From: Sphaerospermopsis kisseleviana NIES-73
Lineage (GTDB): Bacteria > Cyanobacteriota > Cyanobacteriia > Cyanobacteriales > Nostocaceae
Length of the DNA stretch: 64,000 bases
Direction: 5' to 3'
Assembly (NCBI RefSeq): GCF_002368075.1
Contig: NZ_AP018314.1
Coordinates: 1,770,925-1,834,924, forward strand
The notes under the pieces were generated by a model. The model made no database searches. It saw only the letters and a program-made list of their open reading frames with translations, and was not told where the DNA came from. Shown one piece after another: positions 18,539 to 27,810 of the stretch; within the stretch, counting starts at the first letter, position 1; each line of letters begins with the position of its first letter. Both the position numbers and the translations under genes were made by a program.

Positions 18539-19024
18539 TTAGGACATCGCTTGAATGATGTAATCAAAGTAAGGCTCTGCTGCTGCTGCATCTTCACCAC
18601 TCAGTAAGCCCAAGGATGCTTGTTTAAGGCAGTTGATAGCTTCTACCATTCCCGGTACAGGAACACCGAGAGAATTGTACATCTCCCGTACACCAATCAA
18701 CCCAATTTTTTCAATTGGTTCTTTGTCACCAGCAAGCACACCATAGGTAATCAAGCGCAGATACCAGCCGAAGTCACGGATACATAAAGCGCGTTGCTTA
18801 TCTCCGTAAGCATTGCCACCGGGAGCGATAAAGTCAGGGCGCTTTTGCCAAAGTTTTTTGGTTGCTTCCTGAACTATCTTTTTTTCGTTTTCTGACAGGG
18901 TTGCAGCGATTCTAGTCCGCTGTGCGCCTGTTTGCAAAAATTCTTTGATACTTTTGAGTTCGCCACTGCTAGGGTAACGCAGTTCGTCGTCAGCTTGGAG
19001 AATAACTTGGCTAATTACAGTCAT
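18539..19024 (-). CDS. apcD: Allophycocyanin B alpha chain (ApcD)
   Basis: Phycobilisome core subunit that acts as a terminal energy emitter, chiefly towards photosystem I. 161 aa, the exact family length. It starts [20 protein letters not shown] as ApcD does, not ApcA. The phycocyanobilin-binding Cys is in [13 protein letters not shown], and [13 protein letters not shown] and [18 protein letters not shown] are globin-fold signatures. It is monocistronic, as expected for apcD, which usually sits apart from the apcABC operon. A TATAAT-like -10 lies at 19043-19048 (minus strand). Confidence 0.95.
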   Translation of the reverse strand: MTVISQVILQADDELRYPSSGELKSIKEFLQTGAQRTRIAATLSENEKKIVQEATKKLWQKRPDFIAPGGNAYGDKQRALCIRDFGWYLRLITYGVLAGDKEPIEKIGLIGVREMYNSLGVPVPGMVEAINCLKQASLGLLSGEDAAAAEPYFDYIIQAMS

Positions 19025-19097
19025 GATTATGTAATCACGGAAATTATATTATTTGTTAGTTTAACCAGTTCGCGGTACAGAAGTGAAGGGTATATTG

Positions 19098-19260
19098 GTG
19101 ATTGGTGACTGGGGATTGGTGACTGGGGAAGAGGTAATTGGTAATTGGTGATTGGTAAAAATTAATATTTGTTAATAATATTTTTCCTATTCCCTATTCC
19201 CTATTCCCTATTCCCTATTCCCACCCACTAATAACTAATAACTAATGACTAATGACTAAT
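19098..19260. repeat. Three heptamer repeat families upstream of the rlmD-like gene
   Basis: TTGGTGACTGGGGATTGG-type units (about 19098-19160), CCTATTC units (about 19187-19222) and ACTAATGACTAATGACTAAT (about 19227-19260) lie head to tail. The last block contains the start codon of the methyltransferase gene at 19252. Confidence 0.8.
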
Positions 19261-20622
19261 ACAGTTTGGCAACAGGGTGAAGTAATAGAACTAGAAATTA
19301 CTGATTTAAGCGACACTGGTGATGGCGTAGGACGCTTTGAACAGCGTGTAGTATTTGTTCCTGATACAGTAGTGGGCGATCGCACTTTAGTCAGACTTAC
19401 ACACGTCAAACCCAAATATGCTCATGCTACTCTCAAACAAATCCTTCAATCATCTCCTCAACGTATCCGACCTAGTTGCATTGTTGCTGATAAATGTGGT
19501 GGTTGTCAGTGGCAGCATATAAATTATGATTATCAGCTTACATCAAAACATAATCAAGTAATTCAAGCTTTAGAAAGAATAGGCGGTTTTATTAACCCCT
19601 CAGTAGCTCCCGTCTTATCCACAACATCATCTTTAGGTTATCGCAACAAAGCCACCTATCCCGTCCGGATCTCAGCTACCGGACAAGTTCAAGCTGGTTA
19701 TTACCAAAAAGGTAGTCATCAACTCATTAACTTAAATCAATGTCCAGTTCAAGACGCTCGTTTAAATCCTTTATTAGCGGAAGTAAAACAGGATATTAAA
19801 AAGCGTGATTGGTCAATTTATGACGAAAAACGCCACCAAGGGCAAATTCGCCATTTAAGTTTACGTATAGGTCGCCGTACAGGGGAAATGCTACTAACTT
19901 TAGTAGTCAAAGATAGAAATTTACCAGACATTGAAACCCAAGCCCAGGAATGGTTACAGCGTTATCCCCAGTTAGTAGGAGTTTGTTTGAATCGCAATAG
20001 CGATCGCACAAATGCTATATTTGGAAAAGATACAACTTGTATTGCTGGGATTCCTTACCTGCAAGAAAAATTCGCTGGTTTAGAATTTCAAATCCGCCCG
20101 GATACATTTTTTCAAGTTCATACAGAAACGGCTGAAGCACTGTTACAAGTCATTCAGTCAGAATTAAATTTACAAGGTCAGGAAGTTTTAGTAGATGCCT
20201 ATTGTGGTATTGGTACTTTAACTTTACCCCTAGCAAAACAAGCACGCCAAGTTATCGGCTTGGAAGTGCAATTGGCAGCCGTAGAACAGGCAATTTTCAA
20301 TGCCCAACAAAACGAAATTAATAATGTAACCTTTCAAGTAGGAGCAGTGGAGAAAAATCTACCAAATTTGGGAATTATACCAGATATTGTCTTACTTGAT
20401 CCGCCACGTAAAGGATGTGAAGCTAATGTCATCAAATCTTTACTGAACCTGAAACCTTCGCGCATTATTTACGTCAGCTGTAAAGTAGCCACCTTGGCTC
20501 GTGACCTAAAATTACTGTGTGAACATGGACAATACCATCTTACAAGAGTACAGCCAGCCGACTTTTTTCCCCAAACCGCTCACGTAGAAACAGCAGCCTT
20601 TCTCCAGCGATATCCATGCTAA
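19252..20622 (+). CDS. rlmD: 23S rRNA (uracil-5-)-methyltransferase, RlmD/TrmA family
   Basis: SAM-dependent RNA m5U methyltransferase. 456 aa: N-terminal TRAM domain (about 1-65, LSDTGDGVGRF), Fe-S cysteines in CIVADKCGGCQWQH and CPVQD, then the Rossmann domain with LVDAYCGIGTLTLPLA, LLDPPRKGCE and the catalytic Cys region IIYVSCKVATLARDL. Whether it modifies U1939 (RlmD) or U747 (RlmC) cannot be decided from sequence alone. The ATG is inside an ACTAATGACTAAT repeat and gives an MTNT N-terminus, as in the permease gene at 7090. Confidence 0.88.
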   Translation: MTNTVWQQGEVIELEITDLSDTGDGVGRFEQRVVFVPDTVVGDRTLVRLTHVKPKYAHATLKQILQSSPQRIRPSCIVADKCGGCQWQHINYDYQLTSKHNQVIQALERIGGFINPSVAPVLSTTSSLGYRNKATYPVRISATGQVQAGYYQKGSHQLINLNQCPVQDARLNPLLAEVKQDIKKRDWSIYDEKRHQGQIRHLSLRIGRRTGEMLLTLVVKDRNLPDIETQAQEWLQRYPQLVGVCLNRNSDRTNAIFGKDTTCIAGIPYLQEKFAGLEFQIRPDTFFQVHTETAEALLQVIQSELNLQGQEVLVDAYCGIGTLTLPLAKQARQVIGLEVQLAAVEQAIFNAQQNEINNVTFQVGAVEKNLPNLGIIPDIVLLDPPRKGCEANVIKSLLNLKPSRIIYVSCKVATLARDLKLLCEHGQYHLTRVQPADFFPQTAHVETAAFLQRYPC

Positions 20623-21078
20623 AAGCAACTATTAACTTTAGCTTATATGTTAACCAAATTGTTTACAAAAACTTAAATGGAAAATTTGTAGTCCAGTGCA
20701 TACTAATAATGCTAAAATAAAATTAACCTAAAAATAAAGATTTCTTTTTTAACCATTAAAGTTGCATGACTCTGATTTGAAAAAGTGAAATAAATTGTGC
20801 AAATTATTAAGCGGCTACAAAGAAAGTTGAATATTTATATACTTTCCCAAAGTAATAAATAGAAACATAGAAGTTGTTAATTGTATTAGCAAAACAATTA
20901 CAGCCAAATTTTAATTAAGCAATTTTCACTTATATTTAGAGTCAATGCTCCCTAGCAATTTCATAAATTTAGTTTTACAGACGCAAGTTTGAAGGCAGCA
21001 TGACCACCTTAATCTTTATCAGGGTGCCGATAACAGCAAACTGATGTCTAGCTAACTAAAAGCTACGGGGTTTCTCTT
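20623..21078. other. AT-rich spacer upstream of the anti-sigma-type kinase gene
   Basis: No gene seen. The first 300 bases are strongly AT-rich. The last 120 bases are more mixed (AGACGCAAGTTTGAAGGCAG, then CAGGGTGCCGATAACAGC) and look like a long 5' leader before the GTG at 21079. No known riboswitch motif was recognised. Confidence 0.35.
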
Positions 21079-21528
21079 GTGATTACCATTTCTCTTCGTC
21101 CACTTGGTCGCTCTTGGGGTACTATTAGTTTTGCCTCCACTCTTTATCTATGCCCAATATTAGATTTATTATTGGCAGATATTCCCACAAAATTACAAGC
21201 CGAACTGCGGCTAGGACTGCAAGAAGCCCTAGTAAACGCAGCTAAACATGGCAATAATCTTGATCCCAGTAAACTAGTAGTAGTTCGTTTTTCCTTGATA
21301 GATAATCAATATTGGTGGATTATTTCCGATCAAGGTAATGGTTTTACTCCTTGTTGTAATGCTCATAATGATCCCACCGACTTTTTACCACCAGATGAAT
21401 CAGAAAACGGTCGAGGGATGTCTCTTCTGCATCAAATATTTGATCAAGTACAATGGAACCGCAAAGGAACAGAATTAAGACTTTGCAAGCAAATAGAAAC
21501 TCGGCGTTTGTTATCTTTAAGAAGATAG
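21079..21528 (+). CDS. Anti-sigma regulatory factor / RsbW-type serine kinase (HATPase_c_2)
   Basis: 149-aa single-domain GHKL ATPase. N box: LGLQEALVNAAKHGN (about residues 44-58); G1: ISDQGNGFTP; G2: ENGRGMSLLHQIFD. This is the architecture of anti-sigma factor kinases in partner-switching modules. No anti-anti-sigma or sigma gene is adjacent. GTG start at 21079; no strong Shine-Dalgarno. Monocistronic, followed by GGGTAATGGGTAATGGG and CAATCACCAATCACC repeats that separate it from the convergent small gene. Confidence 0.82.
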   Translation: MITISLRPLGRSWGTISFASTLYLCPILDLLLADIPTKLQAELRLGLQEALVNAAKHGNNLDPSKLVVVRFSLIDNQYWWIISDQGNGFTPCCNAHNDPTDFLPPDESENGRGMSLLHQIFDQVQWNRKGTELRLCKQIETRRLLSLRR

Positions 21529-21597
21529 AAAATGGGTAATGGGTAATGGGTAATATTATTCCCAATCACCAATCACCAATCACCAATCACCAATCCC

Positions 21598-21858
21598 TCA
21601 ATGTTTACCGTGAGTAGGACAAGGAGGGGCAGAAATAGACTTATCTAACCAGCCTATAGCCTGTTCTAACCTAGCTTGTGCCTCTTGAGGCTCATTTTTG
21701 ACCAAAAAAACCATAGCAGCCGCTACAAGCTCACTAGCGCGGGCATTGCGGTTAGACTTGAGACGATGCCAGTCATCAGGATAAATAGTTAATTTTTCCA
21801 TCAAAGCTTGGGCAAGTTCCAGAGTAGTAACATCATTTAATTGACTGGTTTGATACAT
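21598..21858 (-). CDS. Conserved cyanobacterial hypothetical protein (86 aa)
   Basis: Small, soluble, mostly helical protein, ending in PPCPTHGKH. The sequence TLELAQALMEKLTIYPDDWH and RASELVAAAMVFLVKNEPQEA looks like a conserved cyanobacterial family of about 90 aa (possibly DUF6439; from memory, unverified). It is divergent from the coiled-coil gene at 21925 with only 66 bp between them. Function unknown. Confidence 0.72.
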   Translation of the reverse strand: MYQTSQLNDVTTLELAQALMEKLTIYPDDWHRLKSNRNARASELVAAAMVFLVKNEPQEAQARLEQAIGWLDKSISAPPCPTHGKH

Positions 21859-21924
21859 AAGACTAAGTGCTGAGTTAAGAGTAAAAGTTATGATGTAATT
21901 ATCATAGCCAATGACCCATCACCA

Positions 21925-22269
21925 ATGACCAAACCAGAGGAAAACCAGCAAACCGACTTTGAACAGGAACTAGAGGAACTAGAAACCGGACTGCGACTGT
22001 TAAAAGAAAGATATGCCCAAGTGCAACGGGATCAACAGCAAAAGGCACAATGGCAACAAGAAATTAGAAATCTCAAAGAAAATAAAAATCAGACACCAGA
22101 AATCACAGCCGAGTTAAAACGCTTGGAAAAAGAGCTAGAAGCCCTAGAAGTTAACCTAGAAAGCCAGTTATTTTCCTGGAAAAACCTAAATCGGCCTTTT
22201 TGGCAAGCAGTCCGTTTTGGTGGTTTAGGAATTATTATAGGATGGGTGTTAAAATTTTTGATTGGGTAA
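21925..22269 (+). CDS. Coiled-coil protein with C-terminal membrane anchor (114 aa)
   Basis: Function unknown. Residues about 10-80 form a Glu/Lys/Gln-rich coiled coil (ELEELETGLRLLKERYAQVQ). Then comes a basic/aromatic patch (WKNLNRPFWQAVRFGG) and a single hydrophobic segment (LGIIIGWVLKFLIG) at the very C-terminus, so it is probably a tail-anchored membrane protein. The ATG lies within an ACCAATGACCAAAC repeat; another ATG 14 bp earlier is out of frame. Confidence 0.72.
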   Translation: MTKPEENQQTDFEQELEELETGLRLLKERYAQVQRDQQQKAQWQQEIRNLKENKNQTPEITAELKRLEKELEALEVNLESQLFSWKNLNRPFWQAVRFGGLGIIIGWVLKFLIG

Positions 22270-22580
22270 TTGGTGATTGGGAAAGAAGGCAATAGGCAAT
22301 AGGCAATAGGCAAAAGTTTCTTAATTTTGACTTTTGACTTGATACCTCCCCATCTCCCGGGAGCATCCCAAATGTGTAAGTTTATTTTTTGCTTGATTTC
22401 AAGACCTGAAATGAACGAACCACGAAGGAGCGAAGGACACGAAGGTAAGAAGGAAGAGGAGAGTTTTTGGTGTTGTGGCGGTTGTTTTTGCAAAATTGGG
22501 ATGCTCCCCATCTCCCCTGTTCCCTTTTCCCTGACTAAAATTAATGTTATATATAGTTAAAAAAATCCAAACTGTAAAAA
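22270..22580. other. Spacer upstream of asnS carrying a MITE-like element
   Basis: Repeat-rich: TTGGTGATTGGG and AATAGGCAATAGGC units, then the 150-bp inverted-repeat element at 22359-22508, then AT-rich sequence next to the asnS start. Apparent reading frames through it are not gene-like. Confidence 0.5.
22359..22508. mobile_element. MITE-like element with 13-bp TIRs and 8-bp target duplication
   Basis: GGGAGCATCCCAA (22359-22371) is the exact complement of TTGGGATGCTCCC (22496-22508). The element is flanked by CATCTCCC on both sides (22351-22358 and 22509-22516), a perfect 8-bp direct repeat as expected for a target-site duplication. It encodes no transposase, so it would be mobilised in trans. 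Confidence 0.75.
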
Positions 22581-23972
22581 ATGATTAAACATCGAATTGC
22601 TGAAATATTAAGAAGTGGTCAACCAGAAGAAACCTTAACAGTACAAGGTTGGGTAAGAACCAAACGCGAATTAAAAGGATTTGCCTTTTTAGAAGTTAAC
22701 GATGGTTCAAGTTTAGCCAACTTACAAATAGTTATTAATCAAGAATTACCAAACTACGAAGCCATATTAAAACAGATAAATACAGGTGCTTCCGTCGAAG
22801 TTGCAGGAATATTAGTTGCATCTCAAGGTAAAGGACAGAGAATAGAACTAAAAGCAGATGCAGTAAAAGTTTACGGAGATGCTGATCCCGAAACTTATCC
22901 TCTGCAAAAGAAACGTCATTCCTTTGAGTTTTTAAGAACCATTGCCCATTTAAGAGGTAGAACTAACTCCTTTGGATCAGTATTTCGGGTAAGAAATGCT
23001 TGTGCAACTGCCATACATCAATTTTTCCAAGAGCGGGGTTTTATGTGGGTACATACTCCCATTTTAACCGCCAGTGATTGCGAAGGTGCAGGAGAATTAT
23101 TCAGTGTGACAAGTTTGAATTTAAAAGATATTCCCCGCACAGAAAATAAAGAAGTTGATTATAGTCAAGACTTCTTTGGAAAACCGACTTATTTAACAGT
23201 AAGTGGACAGTTAGAAGCGGAAATAATGGCAATGGCGTTTTCTAATGTCTATACCTTTGGTCCCACATTCCGCGCCGAAAATTCTAACACTTCTCGTCAC
23301 TTAGCCGAGTTTTGGATGGTAGAACCAGAAATGGCGTTTTGTGACTTAGAAGGAGATATGAATTTAGCAGAAGATTTCTTAAAACATATTTTTAAATATG
23401 TGATGGAAACCTGTGAAGCAGACATGGAATTTTTCAATCAAAGAATTGATAATACTGTTTTAGACACTGCTAACAATATTATTAACAATCAATTTGAAAG
23501 ATTGACTTATACCGATGCAGTCAAACTTTTAGAAAAAGCGGATGTAAAATTTGAATATCCTGTAAGTTGGGGTGCAGATTTACAATCAGAACATGAACGT
23601 TATTTAGCGGAACAATTGTTTAAAAAACCTGTAATTGTTACAGATTATCCAGCGCAAATTAAAGCCTTTTATATGCGGTTGAATGATGATGAAAAAACCG
23701 TGAGAGCGATGGATATTTTAGCACCAAAAATAGGTGAAATTATTGGAGGTTCGCAACGGGAAGAAAGATTAGATGTGTTAGAAAAACGGGTTTTAGCCCA
23801 GGGAATGAAAACAGAAGATTTGTGGTGGTATTTAGATTTGCGTCGTTATGGTACTGTACCTCATGCTGGTTTTGGTTTGGGGTTTGAAAGACTGGTGCAG
23901 TTTATGACGGGTATGGGGAATATTCGGGATGTGATTCCTTTCCCCCGTACACCACAAAGCGCGGATTTTTAA
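22581..23972 (+). CDS. asnS: Asparaginyl-tRNA synthetase
   Basis: Class IIb aminoacyl-tRNA synthetase charging tRNA-Asn. 463 aa, usual length. N-terminal OB-fold anticodon-binding domain ([23 protein letters not shown]), then the catalytic core with motif 2 ([21 protein letters not shown]) and motif 3 ([22 protein letters not shown], then PFPR). [16 protein letters not shown]-like sequence ([14 protein letters not shown]) marks AsnRS rather than AspRS. Start ATG at 22581. Followed by a GCGAAGCATTCGG palindromic repeat. Confidence 0.96.
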   Translation: MIKHRIAEILRSGQPEETLTVQGWVRTKRELKGFAFLEVNDGSSLANLQIVINQELPNYEAILKQINTGASVEVAGILVASQGKGQRIELKADAVKVYGDADPETYPLQKKRHSFEFLRTIAHLRGRTNSFGSVFRVRNACATAIHQFFQERGFMWVHTPILTASDCEGAGELFSVTSLNLKDIPRTENKEVDYSQDFFGKPTYLTVSGQLEAEIMAMAFSNVYTFGPTFRAENSNTSRHLAEFWMVEPEMAFCDLEGDMNLAEDFLKHIFKYVMETCEADMEFFNQRIDNTVLDTANNIINNQFERLTYTDAVKLLEKADVKFEYPVSWGADLQSEHERYLAEQLFKKPVIVTDYPAQIKAFYMRLNDDEKTVRAMDILAPKIGEIIGGSQREERLDVLEKRVLAQGMKTEDLWWYLDLRRYGTVPHAGFGLGFERLVQFMTGMGNIRDVIPFPRTPQSADF

Positions 23973-23995
23973 TAGTTAGGAGTCTTAGGGGCGAA

Positions 23996-24067
23996 GTAGG
24001 GGCGAAGCATTCGGAAAATAACTGTGATAAAAATTGATAATTTATCGGCAGAATGCTTCGCCCTTAC
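23996..24067 (+). repeat. GCGAAGCATTCGG palindromic repeat, copy 1
   Basis: A 72-bp element starting GTAGGGGCGAAGCATTCGG and ending with the near-complement AGAATGCTTCGCCCTTAC. Its interior, AAAATAACTGTGATAAAAAT followed by TGATAATTTATCG, is almost identical to the copy at 29951-30022 and appears reversed in the copy at 48234-48306. Confidence 0.8.
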
Positions 24068-24175
24068 AACAGTCAGGAGGAAAATCTCTTGATTTCTCTA
24101 GCTATTGGCAATATTTCAGCAAACCCTAAGTAAGTCGGCACGAAAAAAGAAGTTATGCAACAAAATGTAAAATGC

Positions 24176-25969
24176 CTAAAAACCTCTTTCCTCCTGCCTT
24201 CTACCTTCGTTATTCTTTTGCTTGTCGCTATTACGTTTTAAAGTTTTTTCTGTGAAGGAAACACTACCAATACCTTGAAGAATACCACGGGCAACTAAAC
24301 CTAAACCTCTACCAATTATTTGTGTTAATACAAATACGATCCCATTACCTAAAAAAGATAATAAAGATTGTAAACGTGGTGCGATCGCATCCCGCAATTC
24401 TAACAGTAATGTCACCGCTAAAGGGATATCGGCAAGCTTTGCTAATTCTTGGTTACGAGGAGAATAAATTGATATTTTGGCAATTCCACGAGGTGCAAAT
24501 ACAAATAGTTCATAGCGACTTTCAAAAATTGCCTGGGGTTCATTCACATAATTATTCAATCTGTATTTCCAAGATAAATTATTTCTAAATCTTTCAATTT
24601 CCCTTGTGGAAATTAAATGACGATCATAAAAATTTTGTTTGATGGTTTCCACATCTGCTAAAAAATTTAATAATGGTTGTAATACACCATTGGCAACTTG
24701 AATCAGTAAATTCTCTAAAATCATTGATGCTTGAGAATTTGCAGGTTCACTTCCTGCTGCATAAGATGTGTTGTCAATATATAAATCTGTTTGCCAAATT
24801 AGATAAGAAAACAAGTCTTCTACTAAAGGAATTTTATTGAGGATTTCAGTTTCTACACCTGCTGCATTTTTCAATAAAAAAGTGACTATTTCTATATTGA
24901 CATCTCCGACATTTATCCGGGAAGATTTACCGTAAAATTCGGTAATTGCTGATTCCCATAAATTAGTAAGAATCTGATTTTTTAACTCAGGTATTTGTGG
25001 AATTTCAACTTTTGAACTACGTAGCTCATCTAATTTTTGAGATACTTTTTGTAAGATGATATAAAGAAGTTCTCTTTTTTTGTCTTCACGCAGAATATCA
25101 ATTTCTAAAGGTATGTCTGTCAGATTTTGTAAAGAAAACTGGAGTTTATTAGTACAAGATGTAAATATTATAGATTGTAGTGCTTTTGGACTCAGTAAAG
25201 GCGGTACAACAGTTTGCATTTGTTGTGATTCTGCTTTACTAATGGCGCTATTTGAGTAAGAAATGGGTAGCGGTAATGGTTGAGATTTTTGTATTTCTTG
25301 TCTTTCTTCTGGTGCAGACAATAAGTTATTTACTAACCAACGCGCTGCTAAAAGTTCTCTTCTTTGTCCTGCCAGAATAGCTTTATCTAATAATGGTAAT
25401 CCAGGAATTTTTAATTGTGCTGTAACTGCGGATATATTATTATTAATATGATTAATTCCTGTTAACCTGATATTATTTCTGAGTCTGGCAAAAGGTAAAT
25501 TAGATAAAGGGAAGTTTATTTCTGTTGTTCCTAACCAATAGTAACCACCTGATGCTATTTCTTGCATGATGGGTACTAATTCTGAAATAGATATACCTTT
25601 AGGACAATAGCCATTTACACCTGTATTTTTTGCTGCTAATAACATTGCTGTTGTAGAAATAGCACTTAACAACAAAATGGGTATATGAGGATATAAAGCT
25701 TTAAGTTGTCTGCAAAATTGTAACCCTAGCTGTTGAGATTCGCTAGAACTGCCATTGCCTAATTCTAAAACTATTAAATTGACTTGGTTTTGATCCGGTG
25801 CTGCAATTTCCGCTAAAACCTGTAAGGCTGCGGTATCTGTGGGAACATCGGCTACTACTTGTAGGTGGGGAATTGTTTCTAGAGCTACCCTTAGTCCTAG
25901 ACGAAAGATGGGATCTGGGTCAATTAATAATAATTGTAAATTTAAACTACTTAAAGGGCGATCGCTCAT
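24176..25969 (-). CDS. DUF3685 protein with N-terminal degenerate response-regulator receiver domain
   Basis: 597 aa. Residues about 10-145 have a CheY-like receiver pattern (LLLIDPDPIFRLGLRVAL, LLLSAISTTAML, GYCPKG with the conserved Lys), but the phospho-acceptor position reads LIVLEL, Glu instead of Asp. The rest fits DUF3685 as I recall it, with hydrophobic C-terminal segments (LQSLLSFLGNGIVFVLTQII). Thus it may be a non-phosphorylated, membrane-associated signalling or scaffold protein. The tail is basic. It is monocistronic and divergent from no close gene. Function unknown. Confidence 0.75.
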   Translation of the reverse strand: MSDRPLSSLNLQLLLIDPDPIFRLGLRVALETIPHLQVVADVPTDTAALQVLAEIAAPDQNQVNLIVLELGNGSSSESQQLGLQFCRQLKALYPHIPILLLSAISTTAMLLAAKNTGVNGYCPKGISISELVPIMQEIASGGYYWLGTTEINFPLSNLPFARLRNNIRLTGINHINNNISAVTAQLKIPGLPLLDKAILAGQRRELLAARWLVNNLLSAPEERQEIQKSQPLPLPISYSNSAISKAESQQMQTVVPPLLSPKALQSIIFTSCTNKLQFSLQNLTDIPLEIDILREDKKRELLYIILQKVSQKLDELRSSKVEIPQIPELKNQILTNLWESAITEFYGKSSRINVGDVNIEIVTFLLKNAAGVETEILNKIPLVEDLFSYLIWQTDLYIDNTSYAAGSEPANSQASMILENLLIQVANGVLQPLLNFLADVETIKQNFYDRHLISTREIERFRNNLSWKYRLNNYVNEPQAIFESRYELFVFAPRGIAKISIYSPRNQELAKLADIPLAVTLLLELRDAIAPRLQSLLSFLGNGIVFVLTQIIGRGLGLVARGILQGIGSVSFTEKTLKRNSDKQKNNEGRRQEERGF

Positions 25970-26143
25970 AGTCAGGTCAAATAAAAATAGAATTTTTTCC
26001 CAGCCAAAAAACCGCAGTCATCCCTAGCTGAGTCATTCCCATTTTCACCTGTTTTTGTCACTTTAATTTATCAGCAGTGATAATGTAAACCATTAGCTAG
26101 TTACTAATAGACATCTCCAGAAAAGAAATTATGGAACCTATTG

Positions 26144-26224
26144 ATGGGGGCAGGTCGAAGCTTATGGGATATCTAGATGTCTGATTTTTCCGTTAAATTA
26201 TCGCCTAAATGCTTCGCCCCTACA
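26144..26224. repeat. Degenerate GCGAAGCATT palindromic repeat, copy 2
   Basis: The right end AATGCTTCGCCCCTAC is well preserved; the left end (GATGGGGGCAGGTCGAAGCT) is diverged. It lies 38 bp beyond the Fur-family stop codon. Confidence 0.5.
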
Positions 26225-26261
26225 ACTTATGACAAATTAATACATTCTATTTTGGAGAGGT

Positions 26262-26720
26262 CTAATGATCATTGTGATCTGGTTGTAAGTTACGGTGTCC
26301 AAAAAAGTTGATGGTATATCCACTAATCTTGACTCCGGTTTGTGCCTCAACTTGCTGGATCAACTCTTCTGGTATTTCTATATGCACATCTAAAATTTGA
26401 TTTGTATCTAAGCAGTTAACATGGCTGTGAGCGTCAGTCACATTACCATATAACCGCCCATCACAATGTTCAATACACTCAATAATACCTTGACTTGATA
26501 GAGCTTCTAAATTTTGATAAACAGAAGTATGGCCAATCTCTTTACCTTGTTGGTTTAAGCGATCGTAAATCTCTCTAGCGGAAAGATGTTCTTTAGCTTG
26601 CCATAGTAACTCTAGTATAAATCTACGCTGGCGACTAACGCGCATACCTAGTATTTGACACCGATCTAGAGCATCTTCTAAAGAACGAATTGCTTTTGTA
26701 GAAATAGCTGATTTTTGCAT
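26262..26720 (-). CDS. furC: Fur-family transcriptional regulator, FurC/PerR-like
   Basis: 152-aa metal-dependent repressor. Winged helix at about residues 20-95 (LGMRVSRQRRFILELL, SAREIYDRLNQQG, GHTSVYQNLEALSSQGII), then the dimerisation domain with metal ligands (CDGRLYG, DAHSHVNC, DVHIEIPEEL). The N-terminus and overall sequence resemble the third Anabaena Fur paralogue (FurC, PerR-like) more than FurA or Zur. Only one Cys remains where PerR/Fur proteins carry a CxxC (NCLDTNQ), so the structural zinc site is altered. Monocistronic; a peroxide-response role is inferred from family. Confidence 0.8.
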   Translation of the reverse strand: MQKSAISTKAIRSLEDALDRCQILGMRVSRQRRFILELLWQAKEHLSAREIYDRLNQQGKEIGHTSVYQNLEALSSQGIIECIEHCDGRLYGNVTDAHSHVNCLDTNQILDVHIEIPEELIQQVEAQTGVKISGYTINFFGHRNLQPDHNDH

Positions 26721-27188
26721 ATTTCAGTTTTAACTGTAGGAACTGTAGGAATAGTTTTCAGATTTCATGAAAAATGATTATTTTTATACGCAGGGATATT
26801 ACATATTTACAATATATTCTTTGCTTATACCTGTGTCTTTGATACGAATATCCTTGATTAATCACTGGTTTGAGCCAGTTTCGTTTTTGGTTGGTTGATG
26901 ATTAATTACATCCTAACTCTAAAACAAACTCATTACAACTTTAGCTTATTAAGGCTATGAATGTCCAGGTGAGGGGTTGTATTTTGGCAAATTGTATATA
27001 AAATTTTAAATTGTCAATAGTACAAGTACCCAATCTAGAAAAAATAACACTATAAAATTCAATGTGATTAATAAGTAAATGTTGATATTTAACAAAGACA
27101 AAATAGAGTAGCATTAATACCTAAAAACTGCTACTGTTGATTCTGGATACTACTCCTAAGCAATCAAAAAAGCTGCCAAAAAAAGTCA
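26721..27188. other. Divergent spacer between the Fur-family and CRR6 genes
   Basis: AT-rich, 468 bp, no reading frame of note. Should contain promoters for both genes, including a possible autoregulatory Fur-family operator, but I could not identify a convincing palindromic box by eye. No STRR blocks, unusual for this window. Confidence 0.35.
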
Positions 27189-27671
27189 ATGACAATCACA
27201 ATCAGCCTTAATAACGACGCTATAAACAATCTAGATTTGTCACCTGCATTAAAGGTAATTGAACCATTGCTGCAAGAGGAATCCATGACATCTCAGGAAC
27301 AGCAATTGCGCTTTGAAATCAACTACCCACGGGAAGCAAATGATCCACGGGAACTGTCAGAAATTCCAGAGGTAAGGTTGTGGTTTGTGCGTTTAGATGC
27401 TAAATATCCCTGGTTGCCATTTTTATTAGATTGGAAAGCTGGAGAATTGGCGCGTTATGCTGCTATGCTAGTACCCCATCAGTTTACTAAAAAAGAAGGT
27501 ATACAGTACAACCCTGAAGCATTAGAGATTTTTTTGATGCACAAAATTTTTATTTTAAGTAATTGGCTAAAACAGCAAAGTATTCCCACACCATTCCGAC
27601 TTAAATCTTTCGCGCAAATCTTGGGTTATGAATTAGAAGATGGCTTTTTTGAAATGATTGAAAAAAGATAG
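27189..27671 (+). CDS. CRR6 family (DUF1817) NDH-1 assembly factor
   Basis: 160 aa. Resembles chlororespiratory reduction 6, which in plants helps maturation of the NdhI subunit of the photosynthetic NDH-1 complex. Conserved blocks: LRFEINYPREANDPRELSEI, PEVRLWFVRLDAKYPWLPF, LDWKAGELARYAAMLVPHQF, PEALEIFLMHKIFIL. Soluble, no metal motif. Monocistronic. Role in the cyanobacterial NDH-1 complex is inferred from the family. Confidence 0.82.
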   Translation: MTITISLNNDAINNLDLSPALKVIEPLLQEESMTSQEQQLRFEINYPREANDPRELSEIPEVRLWFVRLDAKYPWLPFLLDWKAGELARYAAMLVPHQFTKKEGIQYNPEALEIFLMHKIFILSNWLKQQSIPTPFRLKSFAQILGYELEDGFFEMIEKR

Positions 27672-27810
27672 GAATTTAGGAGTAGGGGCAATCCCCTCGT
27701 GGTTGCCCCAAGAGTCAGGAGTTAGAATGTTTGTCATCTGCTATATAAATTTCGGATTTTAGATTTTTCAATCAATCCAAAATCTAAAATCTAAAATCTA
27801 AAACTAATAG

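Noticed and set aside
20940-21078. Possible riboswitch in the leader of the anti-sigma-type gene
   Set aside because: No known aptamer core recognised by eye; a covariance search would be needed.
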